Positions 1-7,899 of a stretch of DNA of 64,000 bases are shown here, piece by piece. Under the pieces are notes generated by a model that was not told the DNA's origin, did no database searches, and saw nothing but the letters and a program-made list of their open reading frames with translations. The first letter of the stretch is position 1. The number at the start of each line of letters is the position of its first letter. The position numbers and the translations under genes were made by a program. Origin of the DNA: Spirochaetota bacterium (GTDB lineage Bacteria > Spirochaetota > UBA4802 > UBA5550); NCBI GenBank assembly GCA_025457915.1, contig JALOTL010000004.1, positions 62,001-126,000 of the forward strand, given 5' to 3'.

Positions 1-136
1 AGTTCAGGAGAATTATTATCGCGATGTTGAGGACCAGCTGGAAATCCTTTTCGTGAAGGTTGACGGCACCCACCGCCCTGTTTTTCAGCTTCCTGTAATA
101 ATCGGGTATTTTTTTCAATGCGGTTATTTCCATCAT
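1..136 (-). CDS. GldG-like ABC-associated membrane protein (N-terminal fragment)
   Basis: This is the first 45 codons of a gene that runs off the left edge. The start is ATG at 136, followed by a second ATG, with an AGGAGG ribosome site just upstream. A charged amphipathic stretch (ALKKIPDYYRKLKNRAVGAV) leads into what looks like the first membrane segment (FQLVLNIAIIILLN). It begins 5 bp after the stop of the ABC permease gene, so it is the third cistron of that operon. In Gld-type exporters the ATPase and permease are normally followed by a GldG-like protein with a large extracytoplasmic domain, which is why this name is suggested. The family call rests on position and on the amphipathic and membrane start only, so it is an inference. 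Confidence 0.6.
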   Translation of the reverse strand, partial: MMEITALKKIPDYYRKLKNRAVGAVNLHEKDFQLVLNIAIIILLN

Positions 137-141
137 CGTTT

Positions 142-909
142 TCACCTCCTCTCCTCTATCACCCTGGAGGTCGCAAGCATGGACACGGCGATTATGGTAA
201 GAAAATAGATGATGTCCCTGGAATCAAGTATCCCCCTGGCGATATTCTGGAAGTGGTAGTCCGTGCCGAAATACTGCACGAATCCCAGCCCGGCCGGGAG
301 GAATACCACGACCTTGTCTATAAGCCACAGGAAAAAACACGCGGCCCATCCGGTTATGAATGATATGATCTGGTTCCTGCTGAACGACGACGCCAGTATC
401 CCGACCGAGGCATAGGCCCCGCCGAGAAACAGCGCGCCGATGTATCCGCCGATGACCGGGCCCGGGTCCGGCGAACCGGCTATAATCATGGTTGCCAGAT
501 AAAAGAGCGACGGCGAAATCATCACTCCCACGAAGGCCGTGGCCGCCAGCAGCTTGCCTACGGCAACGTCGAGGACGGTGACCGGCAGGGTCATGAGTAT
601 CTCGATCGACCCGCTGTGCATCTCCTCGGAGAACAGCTTCATTGTAACGGCCGGTATCACGAATGTAAACATGAGCGGGAGGAGCTGGAAAAAGTTTCTC
701 ATCTCTGACTGGTTGTAATAGAAAAAGTCCTTGAAAAAGAAAAAACCCGTGAACACCAGGAAAATCGTGGTTACTATGTAGGCTATGGGCGTATAAAAAT
801 ACGACCTGAATTCCTTCTTCATTATAATTACGGCCTCCCTGAGCCTGGCGCGGTATATTTCACCGGCCCGGTCCGCCGCTTTTTCAGCCAGTATTTTAAT
901 CCTGTCCAT
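142..909 (-). CDS. ABC-2 type transporter permease, GldF-like
   Basis: 255-residue integral membrane protein with about six hydrophobic segments. The motif SEEMHSGSIEILMTLPV near residues 92-108 is the conserved first cytoplasmic loop of the GldF/NatB-type ABC-2 permeases. It would form the membrane channel of an ABC exporter with the ATPase encoded just upstream. Its start codon (909) overlaps the end of the ATPase gene by 14 bp, behind a strong GGAGGGG ribosome site, so the two are translationally coupled. In Bacteroidetes this family is linked to gliding. In spirochaetes homologues are common without any known gliding, so the substrate is unknown. An N-terminal extension of about 30 residues precedes the first membrane segment. 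Confidence 0.85.
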   Translation of the reverse strand: MDRIKILAEKAADRAGEIYRARLREAVIIMKKEFRSYFYTPIAYIVTTIFLVFTGFFFFKDFFYYNQSEMRNFFQLLPLMFTFVIPAVTMKLFSEEMHSGSIEILMTLPVTVLDVAVGKLLAATAFVGVMISPSLFYLATMIIAGSPDPGPVIGGYIGALFLGGAYASVGILASSFSRNQIISFITGWAACFFLWLIDKVVVFLPAGLGFVQYFGTDYHFQNIARGILDSRDIIYFLTIIAVSMLATSRVIEERR

Positions 910-1831
910 TTTCCCCTCCGATGGTGAGCTGCCTGAAAACCTCCTCGAGGGAGACCTGTTCCTGCTTCAATTCATAAAGAACCCAGCCCTTCCTGACCGC
1001 CATGTTGAAGATGTCAGGCCTGAGGTCCCTGTCGCCCCTGTAGGTCACCAGCGCGGAAACCAGCTCCCCTTCCCCGGACTCCCTGATGTCCATGTCCTCG
1101 CCGATCTTTTTCAGGGATTCGGAGAGGCCTCCGAAGTCCGTTCCGCCCACGGTTACCGAGATCCTCTTCTCGCCGCCCCTGGCCCTTTGAAGATTCTCCG
1201 TCCTGTCGTCCGCCACTATGCTCCCGCTGCTGATTATTATCACCCTGTCGCACGTGGCCTCTACCTCGGACAGTATGTGCGTGGAAAGTATCACGGTCTT
1301 TTTTTTGCCGATTTCCCTTATCAGGTTCCTTATCTCGATTATCTGGTTCGGGTCGAGGCCGCTGGTCGGCTCGTCGAGGATCAGCACGTCGGGGTCGTGG
1401 ATCATGGCGTGCGCCAGCCCGACCCTCTGTTTGTATCCCTTGGAGAGCTCGGAAATGTTCCTGTGCATGACCTCGTTCAGGCCGCAGAGCGCGGCGGTCT
1501 GCCTGATCCTTTCCGCGCCGCAGCCGCGGATCTCTGCGAGAAAGGCGAGGTAGTCCAGCACTATCATGTCGGCGTATATGGGCGCGGACTCCGGGAGGTA
1601 GCCTATCCTCTTCCTGACGGCTATGGAATCCGATTCAGTGCCGAGCCCGTCGTAGACTATCCCCCCCCTGTCCGGCCTGAGATAGCACGTTAGCATCCTC
1701 AGCGTGGTGGTCTTCCCCGCCCCGTTGGGGCCGAGCAGACCGGTGATCTCGCCGTCCTTCACTATGAAGGAAACGTTGTTGACCGCGACGACATCGCCGA
1801 ATGATTTCGATATGCCGTTTACATTTATCAT
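896..1831 (-). CDS. ABC transporter ATP-binding protein, GldA/NatA-like
   Basis: 311-residue ATPase. The Walker A motif GPNGAGKT is at residues 34-41, the signature is LSKGYKQR (129-136, the variant usual in NatA/GldA ATPases instead of LSGGQ), and Walker B plus D-loop ILDEPTSGLD is at 151-160. The last 90 residues form the accessory domain typical of exporter ATPases that act with ABC-2 permeases. It would energise the permease encoded next in the operon. It starts at 1831 behind GGAGAGAGGG, and is the first gene of a minus-strand operon of at least three genes. The intact ATPase motifs make the biochemical role secure, but the transported substrate cannot be told. Confidence 0.92.
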   Translation of the reverse strand: MINVNGISKSFGDVVAVNNVSFIVKDGEITGLLGPNGAGKTTTLRMLTCYLRPDRGGIVYDGLGTESDSIAVRKRIGYLPESAPIYADMIVLDYLAFLAEIRGCGAERIRQTAALCGLNEVMHRNISELSKGYKQRVGLAHAMIHDPDVLILDEPTSGLDPNQIIEIRNLIREIGKKKTVILSTHILSEVEATCDRVIIISSGSIVADDRTENLQRARGGEKRISVTVGGTDFGGLSESLKKIGEDMDIRESGEGELVSALVTYRGDRDLRPDIFNMAVRKGWVLYELKQEQVSLEEVFRQLTIGGENGQD

Positions 1832-1979
1832 CCCTCTCTCCGAAAAAGCCCGATTTTAAAATATAAGTTTTGAATCTTCATGGCCGGGGTCCTTCGCGGC
1901 CGTCGATCCGGCCGGAGTAAACCATCTGAATAATTTATAGAGTTCCCCTTATGTATAATGAAAGGTCCCGATGTTACAA

Positions 1980-2327
1980 TCAACACCTTCCGAAATCGTC
2001 TTCCACCCTGATTATATCGTCCTCGCCGAAATAGTCACCCGTCTGGATCTCGATGAATACCAGCCTGGAGCTCCCCGGGTTTTCCATCCTGTGGTCCTCT
2101 CCCCTCGCTATATCGACGTACTGTCCGGGCAGGAGTTTCACGGTCCTGATCCCCAGCGTGACCACGGCCTCCCCCTCCACCACGTACCAGTGCTCGGCCC
2201 TGCGGTTGTGCCTCTGAAGGCTGAGCCTCTTCCCCGGGTGCACTGTGATCCTCTTCACCTTGTGGTTTGAGTCCTCGGCGAGGTTTTCATAGAACCCCCA
2301 GGGCCTGACATTTTCAGGATCGTTCAT
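1980..2327 (-). CDS. Cupin, mannose-6-phosphate isomerase type II-like
   Basis: 115-residue single-domain cupin. It matches the C-terminal isomerase domain of bifunctional ManC/AlgA-type phosphomannose isomerase / GDP-mannose pyrophosphorylases. It contains the first cupin motif with metal-ligand histidines (H40 and H46 within RHNRRAEHWYVVEG), a second motif with H79 (GEDHRMENPG), and the family tail GEDDIIRVEDDFGR. The guanylyltransferase domain is absent, so this is a stand-alone isomerase-type domain, a known arrangement. The likely role is fructose-6-phosphate/mannose-6-phosphate interconversion or a related sugar-phosphate reaction. A GGAGAGAA site precedes the ATG. The substrate is inferred from the family only. 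Confidence 0.8.
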   Translation of the reverse strand: MNDPENVRPWGFYENLAEDSNHKVKRITVHPGKRLSLQRHNRRAEHWYVVEGEAVVTLGIRTVKLLPGQYVDIARGEDHRMENPGSSRLVFIEIQTGDYFGEDDIIRVEDDFGRC

Positions 2328-2423
2328 GTTTCTCTCCGGCTTGATGAATAAGATTTAACAAAATGCAGAAAGGCCCGAATTATATCAAGCAATTTCTTGT
2401 TTGAACATATTTTTAAAATTGTA

Positions 2424-2456
2424 ACAAAAAAATCCCCCGGAGATATCCGGGGGATT
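2424..2456 (-). terminator. Rho-independent terminator of the LamG lipoprotein gene
   Basis: A perfect 10-bp stem (AATCCCCCGG at 2431-2440 pairing with 2447-2456) encloses a 6-nt loop. On the minus strand it is followed directly by a run of T. It lies 21 bp past the stop of the lipoprotein gene. Confidence 0.88.
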
Positions 2457-2477
2457 CTGTATAACCGAAAGTCAAAG

Positions 2478-4730
2478 TTAATTGAGAAAATTGAATCCGA
2501 CCCCGTTGCCCATTCCGGTGATCTTCGGCATGTAGTTCGCCGAAAGTCCGTATACAGAATGCAGTCCACCCTCATTGCCTGCGCCTGCGTTGTATTCCCA
2601 TCTGGGATCTTCCGTAACGACGTGGTTCCAGATCTTCAGATTGTCGATGGCGGCAAATCCCTGGTATGACTGCCTGTGAATAAATATATTATCCTGTTCA
2701 AACGCTAGGTCCGATTCATCTATCAAGTTTCCATCAAGATACATCTTTACAGTCTTCCCATTTGCCAGACTCCCGCTATTGTCCCACACAATGTATATAT
2801 GGTGCCATGTGGCTAAGCCTATCAGTCCATCCTTGGCCGGCTTCAAAACTCCATTTACCATCAACGAGGTGCCGCATAATGAACCATACACCCTTTGTAT
2901 ATTACACTGGGAATTTTTCCCGAACTTAATAGACATTACTCCACCGTTTCCTGTAACAATATTGTTATTGAAACTAACCCATGCGGATATCGTACCTTTA
3001 CCCATGCCTGTCGGAACGTAGTTTCCGAAGGGATATTCATCCCTTTGGTATAAATTGTTGGTCCATGACTCAAGGGAAGAACATTTGTTCAATTTGCCCG
3101 CTCTCCAGCTACAAGCGTTTCCGGCTAACGCAGGGACATGATCGTACATGTAGATCTCCGGCTTCAGGAAGCTGTTCTCGTCCTCGTACTTGCTCCAGAA
3201 AATCGGGGCCGGGAGAACGAACCTGCCAATTGCCGGGTCTATGAACACGTGTGTTCCATCAGGTTTCGGAAGCGCCATGCCGGAAAGGTCTGTCGCTATC
3301 GGCAAAAGTCCGAGTCCCGTCATCGCATTCTTACCGTCGTGGACTATCCTGACGGATTTGCCTGCCGCAAGCGCGCCCGACACGCCCGTGTCGAATATCG
3401 CGCTTATGTCGTCGCCGTAATGCACCGCACCCATGAGCGGGTTCCCGTTCCTGTCGGAAAGAACATTTCCGACCGTGCCGTTAGCGGTGTTGCCGTCCAT
3501 GTCGCCGAACCTTCCCATGAAGTTGACCGTGTTGTCCAGGTTGATTATCCTCGGATCAGAAAGAGGATTCCTGGTAACGGTTCTGCTGTATGCGGTTTCT
3601 ATATGAGCCCTGAGTGTTATCTCCCATGCCGCCAGCAGAGCGCAGATATTGTTGTAGGTATCCATGTCAGTCTTCGCGTTTGGATCGCTCAAAAAGGCTT
3701 CCTTGATCGATTTTAGTTTCTTGATGTCCTCTCTCGCACAGTTTCCCCTGTAGGTTATGAGAGTCCCCGCGGAGTAAAAATTAGGCGCATAAGCGAGCCT
3801 GGTGTCGCTCAAGGCCCTCATGAAAAGAATATCCGAATAGAGCATGATACCAGGGACCTTTGCGTATCCTGTCCTGCTGTTAAGCAGATAGGTCCTCTCC
3901 AAAGCGGATATGTAAGCAAGATTGTACATGTTCTCATATCCGTCAGTGAAGAATTCCTTTATCTCGTTCCGCCTGTAAGCGTTGTCGATTCCGCTGATAT
4001 TGGCAAATTCGACAAGCTTGCTGCTCAGCGCTGTTTTTGCGTCCCTCAAGTCTTTTTCTTTAAGCCAGCCGTCAAGACATGTAATGTTGTAAAGGGTTTC
4101 TTCAAGTGGAAATTGAACATTTATGGTCGCCCAATAAGTTTCATTAAAGTAAGGATCATTATCATTACTCATCCAATCAACCCTAATTTTAGTACTAATG
4201 AAACCTTCAATAGGAGTAAACTTTGAAGGATCCAGCAAACTGAAACTCACAGCAATGTCGTTGTAATCCCCAACAATGCCTTCGATATAACTGTAAGGAT
4301 CAAATGAAGCGGCTTTGGCGGAATACCCGCTTTTTGCGGACTTCACGGACATACCTGAAGATCCGGATGTTCCGCTCAAGTATGCCTCGACCTTCGCCTT
4401 TCCCTCGGCGGTCTTCATGTATGCCGCGAGCTCGTCCGCGTTGATCTCGTGCTTTTCCCACCAGTTGACCGCGGACGCGTTCTCCGTGGTCTTGCCCAGA
4501 TTGTCGAGCAGTCCTGATTTCATCGCAACATCGACCCTCTGCTGGATCTCGGTTGTAGGCGTGATTCCGGACATTGCTCCGTCCATTAAATTCTTGCCGT
4601 TTTCGTTCGTGTACATGTATTCCAGGTACTTGAACGGGGCGGTGTCTATCGACACGTTCGGCACACTGGCCGAACATCCGATCAGGCCGGCGATTACCGC
4701 CGTGATTGACAGAGCTATAAGTTTTTTCAT
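2478..4730 (-). CDS. Large secreted lipoprotein with C-terminal LamG/concanavalin-like domain
   Basis: 750-residue protein. The ATG at 4730 is chosen because it begins a classic lipoprotein signal (MKKLIALSITAVIAGLIGCS, lipobox LIG-C19) behind GAGAGGA; an in-frame codon 13 residues upstream would put hydrophilic residues before the signal. The N-terminal three quarters is not recognised. It is helical-looking and rich in Asp, Asn and Tyr. Roughly residues 560-730 look like a LamG/ConA fold: GKGTISAWVSF, then ATWHHIYIVWDNSG, then KMYLDGNLIDES, ending with AIDNLKIWNH, the usual strand order of that family. Such domains bind glycans or proteins, so a surface-exposed adhesive or matrix-binding role is possible. 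It is monocistronic, with its own terminator. Confidence 0.8.
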   Translation of the reverse strand: MKKLIALSITAVIAGLIGCSASVPNVSIDTAPFKYLEYMYTNENGKNLMDGAMSGITPTTEIQQRVDVAMKSGLLDNLGKTTENASAVNWWEKHEINADELAAYMKTAEGKAKVEAYLSGTSGSSGMSVKSAKSGYSAKAASFDPYSYIEGIVGDYNDIAVSFSLLDPSKFTPIEGFISTKIRVDWMSNDNDPYFNETYWATINVQFPLEETLYNITCLDGWLKEKDLRDAKTALSSKLVEFANISGIDNAYRRNEIKEFFTDGYENMYNLAYISALERTYLLNSRTGYAKVPGIMLYSDILFMRALSDTRLAYAPNFYSAGTLITYRGNCAREDIKKLKSIKEAFLSDPNAKTDMDTYNNICALLAAWEITLRAHIETAYSRTVTRNPLSDPRIINLDNTVNFMGRFGDMDGNTANGTVGNVLSDRNGNPLMGAVHYGDDISAIFDTGVSGALAAGKSVRIVHDGKNAMTGLGLLPIATDLSGMALPKPDGTHVFIDPAIGRFVLPAPIFWSKYEDENSFLKPEIYMYDHVPALAGNACSWRAGKLNKCSSLESWTNNLYQRDEYPFGNYVPTGMGKGTISAWVSFNNNIVTGNGGVMSIKFGKNSQCNIQRVYGSLCGTSLMVNGVLKPAKDGLIGLATWHHIYIVWDNSGSLANGKTVKMYLDGNLIDESDLAFEQDNIFIHRQSYQGFAAIDNLKIWNHVVTEDPRWEYNAGAGNEGGLHSVYGLSANYMPKITGMGNGVGFNFLN

Positions 4731-5054
4731 ATCATTCCTCTCCTGAAAAAAAATTGGTATTTGTTGCATAAGCGTCGAAAAACCGGTCCAACTGACAAAA
4801 AATTCCGGAAAAAAATAAAAAAATTTAGATTTCAGAAGGTTTAATCGTGCTTTTGATGGAAATTGAAATGGAGAGGATTAAATTAATTCAAAAAAATATA
4901 CAAAAATGTTATATTGTAAATAAAATATTCACTTCACAGCATGCTCTGACCCCAATCCCGGATCCGCCATCCGTTTAAACCAGAAAACCAGTGCATCCAA
5001 CCGGCAAAAAAATCATTTACACCCCGGGCATCGCGGCCTTAGCGTCAACCTGAT
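4731..5054. other. Divergent intergenic region, AT-rich then GC-richer
   Basis: This spacer of 324 bp separates the minus-strand lipoprotein from mutS2. Its left two thirds is strongly AT-rich and probably carries the lipoprotein promoter. No convincing -35/-10 pair, RNA gene or reading frame could be picked out. mutS2 has no clear Shine-Dalgarno sequence. Confidence 0.6.
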
Positions 5055-7466
5055 ATGGAAAACAGGATTTCAGAAAGGGTCCTCGCGATACTCGAATGGC
5101 CCGCGGTACTGGCAGGGCTTTCGTCGGGGTGCCGCACGGCCATGGGAAAGGAATTCTCCGCCGGCCTTGAGCCACTCGGGGCGGACGAAGCGCGCGGCAG
5201 GATCAAAAAAATCTCCGAAATAAAGGAACTGGCGGCAAGGGGGGAGTCAATGGACTTTTCCGGCGCGTCCGATATCAGCAGGATGCTCGACATAGCTGAA
5301 AAGGGAGGGGTCCTGGGCCTCGAAGACCTTTATTCCGCGGCCAGGCTGGTTTCATCGTCGAGAAGGATCAGGTCCTTCCTCGGCAGTTGGAAGGAGGAGT
5401 TCGCGGGATTGTCCGATGAATATGAATCGATCGACCGGATCGAGGGTGCCGGGGACGCGCTCATCGAGGCCTTCACGGACACCGGCGAAATCAGCCACCT
5501 GAAATACCCCCTCCTCCGCAGGCTGGCCGAAGAGCTGAGGTCCTCCAGGGCGGACCTCGAGAAAAGACTCAACAGGATGATTACATCGCCAAGGATGGAA
5601 AAGATCCTCCAGGAAAAAATCTTCACCACCAGGAACGACCGGTACGTGCTGCTGGTGAAGGCCGGCATGAAGCAGAAGATCGGCGGCACGGTGCACGACG
5701 TTTCGTCCAGCGGCGCGACCTATTTCGTCGAACCGGACGAGATCGCGCCCCTCAACGACAGGCTCATAACCCTCGACAGGGAGCTCGGGGCCGAAACCGC
5801 CAGGATCCTAGCCGAACTCTCCGGGATACTTGGCGGCAATTCCGGCGCCTTCAGGCAAAACATCGCGGCCCTCGGAAGGCTCGATTTCCTGAACGCGGCG
5901 GCCTCGTACAGCAGGGCCACCGATTCGCACGGGCCGGAAATCGCGGATGAATTCGGGATAAAACTCATCTCGGCGAGGCACCCCATCCTCCACCTCATGA
6001 TGCCTGGCAAAGTCGTGGCCAACGACGTGGAGCTCAGGCGCGGGCACAATTGCCTGGTGATATCCGGCGCAAATACCGGCGGCAAGACCGTGTTGTTGAA
6101 AACGATAGGGCTGTGCGCGCTTTTCGCGAAGTTCGGCCTGCACGCGCCGGCCGCGCCAGACTCGAGCATCGGCCTCTTCGACGACATCCTCGCGGACATA
6201 GGGGACGACCAGAGCATCGCTCAGTCCCTTTCCACTTTTTCAGGCCAGGTGATGGCCCTCAACGAAATGCTCGAAAGGGCCGGCGAAGGTTCCCTCGTGA
6301 TAATCGACGAGATCATGGTCGGCACCAATCCGCGGCAGGGCGCGGCGCTTGCCCAGGCTGTCCTTGAACGACTGATCGAAACCGGCGCGAAAATCATCGT
6401 GACCACCCACTACTCGGAGCTCAAGGAACTCGCGACCAGGGACGCCAGGTTCAGGAACGCCTCGGTCTCCCTGGACCCGGACACGTTCAGGCCGACCTAC
6501 AGGCTCGCGACCGGTCTCCCGGGAGCGAGCTTCGCGCTCGAGATCGCGGGAAACTGCGGCATTCCGGACGCGATAATAAAAAGGTCCGCCGAGCTTCTCG
6601 ACGCTAAAGAGCTCTCCACCGAGGCCCTGCTCGAAAAAATACAGAGGTACGAGCTTCAGATAGAAGAGGAAAAATCCAGGCACTCGGCCCTGACCGGCGA
6701 GCTCGAAAGGGAGAAAGCGAAGTACGAGGACAAGCTCAGGGGCCTGAAAAGGCTTGCCGAGCAGGTCAAGCTGGGACAGGGCCTGGATTTCCTGGAAGAG
6801 CTGAAGCGGAGCAGGAAGGAAGTCGCGGACAGGATCACCTCGCTCCAGCAGGCGGACCTGAAAAACGCCGGGAGCATCGGCGAAGAGCTTTCCGCCCTCC
6901 AGGAATCCGTCGAGCAGGAGCTGGGTAAAATCGGGAGGGAAACGCTTTCAGACAGGTATGAGCCGTTCGATCCGGCCGGCACTAAAAGCGGGGACAGGGT
7001 GTATATTGTTCCCCTTGGAAGGGAGGGAAAGCTGGAGATGGTCGACGCGCTCAAAAGAAAGGCGACCGTCCTGTTCGGGGGATCGATAAGGGTCAGGTAT
7101 GATTATGAAGACCTCCTTGCCCCCCTGGGCCGTACCGACTCGCACGAACGCCCGAAAAAGAAAAAAAAGACCGAGGAAACGGTCCGCTTCCAGGAATACG
7201 TCATTCCGCTTACCATACAGACAAGCTACAATACCATAGACCTCAGGGGAATGAGGGTCGACGAGGCCATATCTTATATGGAAGAAAACTTCGACCGCAT
7301 GTCCAGGAGCGGAATCACCGCCGCGGTAGTGATACACGGGCACGGCACCGGCGCGCTCAAGGAGGCTGTGAGGAAAAACCTGAAGCAGTCGCTATACTCG
7401 TCGGACTTCAGGCAGGGTGAGATGAACGAGGGCGGCGATGGGGTGACCATTGTAAGGCTCAGGTGA
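5055..7466 (+). CDS. mutS2: MutS2 family ATPase/endonuclease with Smr domain
   Basis: 803-residue MutS2, the usual length for the family. It shows the MutS core and clamp, a Walker A motif GANTGGKT at residues 338-345, Walker B SLVIIDEIMVGTNP, then the long coiled coil (about 520-620) characteristic of MutS2. The C-terminal Smr nuclease domain contains IDLRGMRVDEA and IHGHGTGALKEAV (HGxGxG-type motif). MutS2 lacks the mismatch-recognition domain of MutS1. It is described as suppressing homologous recombination and, in some bacteria, as acting on collided ribosomes. Walker B reads DEIMVGTNP rather than the more common DELGAGTDP, a mild departure. The gene stands alone between two spacers of more than 300 bp. 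Confidence 0.95.
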   Translation: MENRISERVLAILEWPAVLAGLSSGCRTAMGKEFSAGLEPLGADEARGRIKKISEIKELAARGESMDFSGASDISRMLDIAEKGGVLGLEDLYSAARLVSSSRRIRSFLGSWKEEFAGLSDEYESIDRIEGAGDALIEAFTDTGEISHLKYPLLRRLAEELRSSRADLEKRLNRMITSPRMEKILQEKIFTTRNDRYVLLVKAGMKQKIGGTVHDVSSSGATYFVEPDEIAPLNDRLITLDRELGAETARILAELSGILGGNSGAFRQNIAALGRLDFLNAAASYSRATDSHGPEIADEFGIKLISARHPILHLMMPGKVVANDVELRRGHNCLVISGANTGGKTVLLKTIGLCALFAKFGLHAPAAPDSSIGLFDDILADIGDDQSIAQSLSTFSGQVMALNEMLERAGEGSLVIIDEIMVGTNPRQGAALAQAVLERLIETGAKIIVTTHYSELKELATRDARFRNASVSLDPDTFRPTYRLATGLPGASFALEIAGNCGIPDAIIKRSAELLDAKELSTEALLEKIQRYELQIEEEKSRHSALTGELEREKAKYEDKLRGLKRLAEQVKLGQGLDFLEELKRSRKEVADRITSLQQADLKNAGSIGEELSALQESVEQELGKIGRETLSDRYEPFDPAGTKSGDRVYIVPLGREGKLEMVDALKRKATVLFGGSIRVRYDYEDLLAPLGRTDSHERPKKKKKTEETVRFQEYVIPLTIQTSYNTIDLRGMRVDEAISYMEENFDRMSRSGITAAVVIHGHGTGALKEAVRKNLKQSLYSSDFRQGEMNEGGDGVTIVRLR

Positions 7467-7899
7467 TGAAAACGCCCCGGAGCGGCGGGATTTAATGCAG
7501 CCGCAGACTCACTGTCTTTTATTGCCCTTGATTCTTTCAGTATCCTGTCGATTTCCCCGGTCTTATCCTTCGGTTAAGCCGATCTTAATAAAACATTGAT
7601 ATTATTAATTATTTTTTAAAATTAAAACGCGATCAGATATTTGCATGAATATAAATCTTTGTCTAGGCAGGTATAAATATATATTCAAATAAAGAAAAAA
7701 ATCCCGGGAAAATGTCATCATTGATCAGGCAGGAAAGATCTTCCATCGATGCTGTTTTCATAAACGGTCACTTCTTCATGTATTTTTTATTCTATATCGA
7801 TTGGCAGCAATCAGCATGACGAATGTTATTAAAGCCATAATAAAGTTGACAAAACCTTGACGGCATTATTAAATTTTCCGCTTAAGGAAAACATAAAAC
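7467..7899. other. Intergenic region upstream of the KimA-like transporter
   Basis: 433 bp without a credible gene. It was inspected for the cyclic-di-AMP (ydaO) riboswitch that controls kimA in Bacillus, but its conserved blocks are not visible. The right end holds a promoter-like pair (listed separately). The rest is AT-rich with no strong hairpin. Confidence 0.6.
7846..7874 (+). promoter_or_regulatory. Putative sigma-70 promoter of the kimA-dedA-tatC run
   Basis: Consensus -35 TTGACA at 7846-7851, a 17-bp spacer, then TTAAAT (4 of 6 matches to TATAAT) at 7869-7874. It lies 26 bp before the ATG at 7900, whose ribosome site is AAGGA at 7884-7888. Confidence 0.5.

Noticed and set aside
1187-1693. 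Long open frames antisense to real genes, such as that opposite the ABC ATPase
   Set aside because: They mirror strong coding on the other strand, lack ribosome sites and encode implausible, low-complexity products.
1-1831. Gld ABC genes as evidence of gliding motility
   Set aside because: GldA/F/G-like exporters are widespread outside gliding bacteria, and no other gld or spr genes are visible.
7467-7899. Possible cyclic-di-AMP (ydaO) riboswitch before the KimA-like gene
   Set aside because: The conserved sequence blocks and nested stems of that riboswitch were not found by eye. A covariance-model search would settle it.
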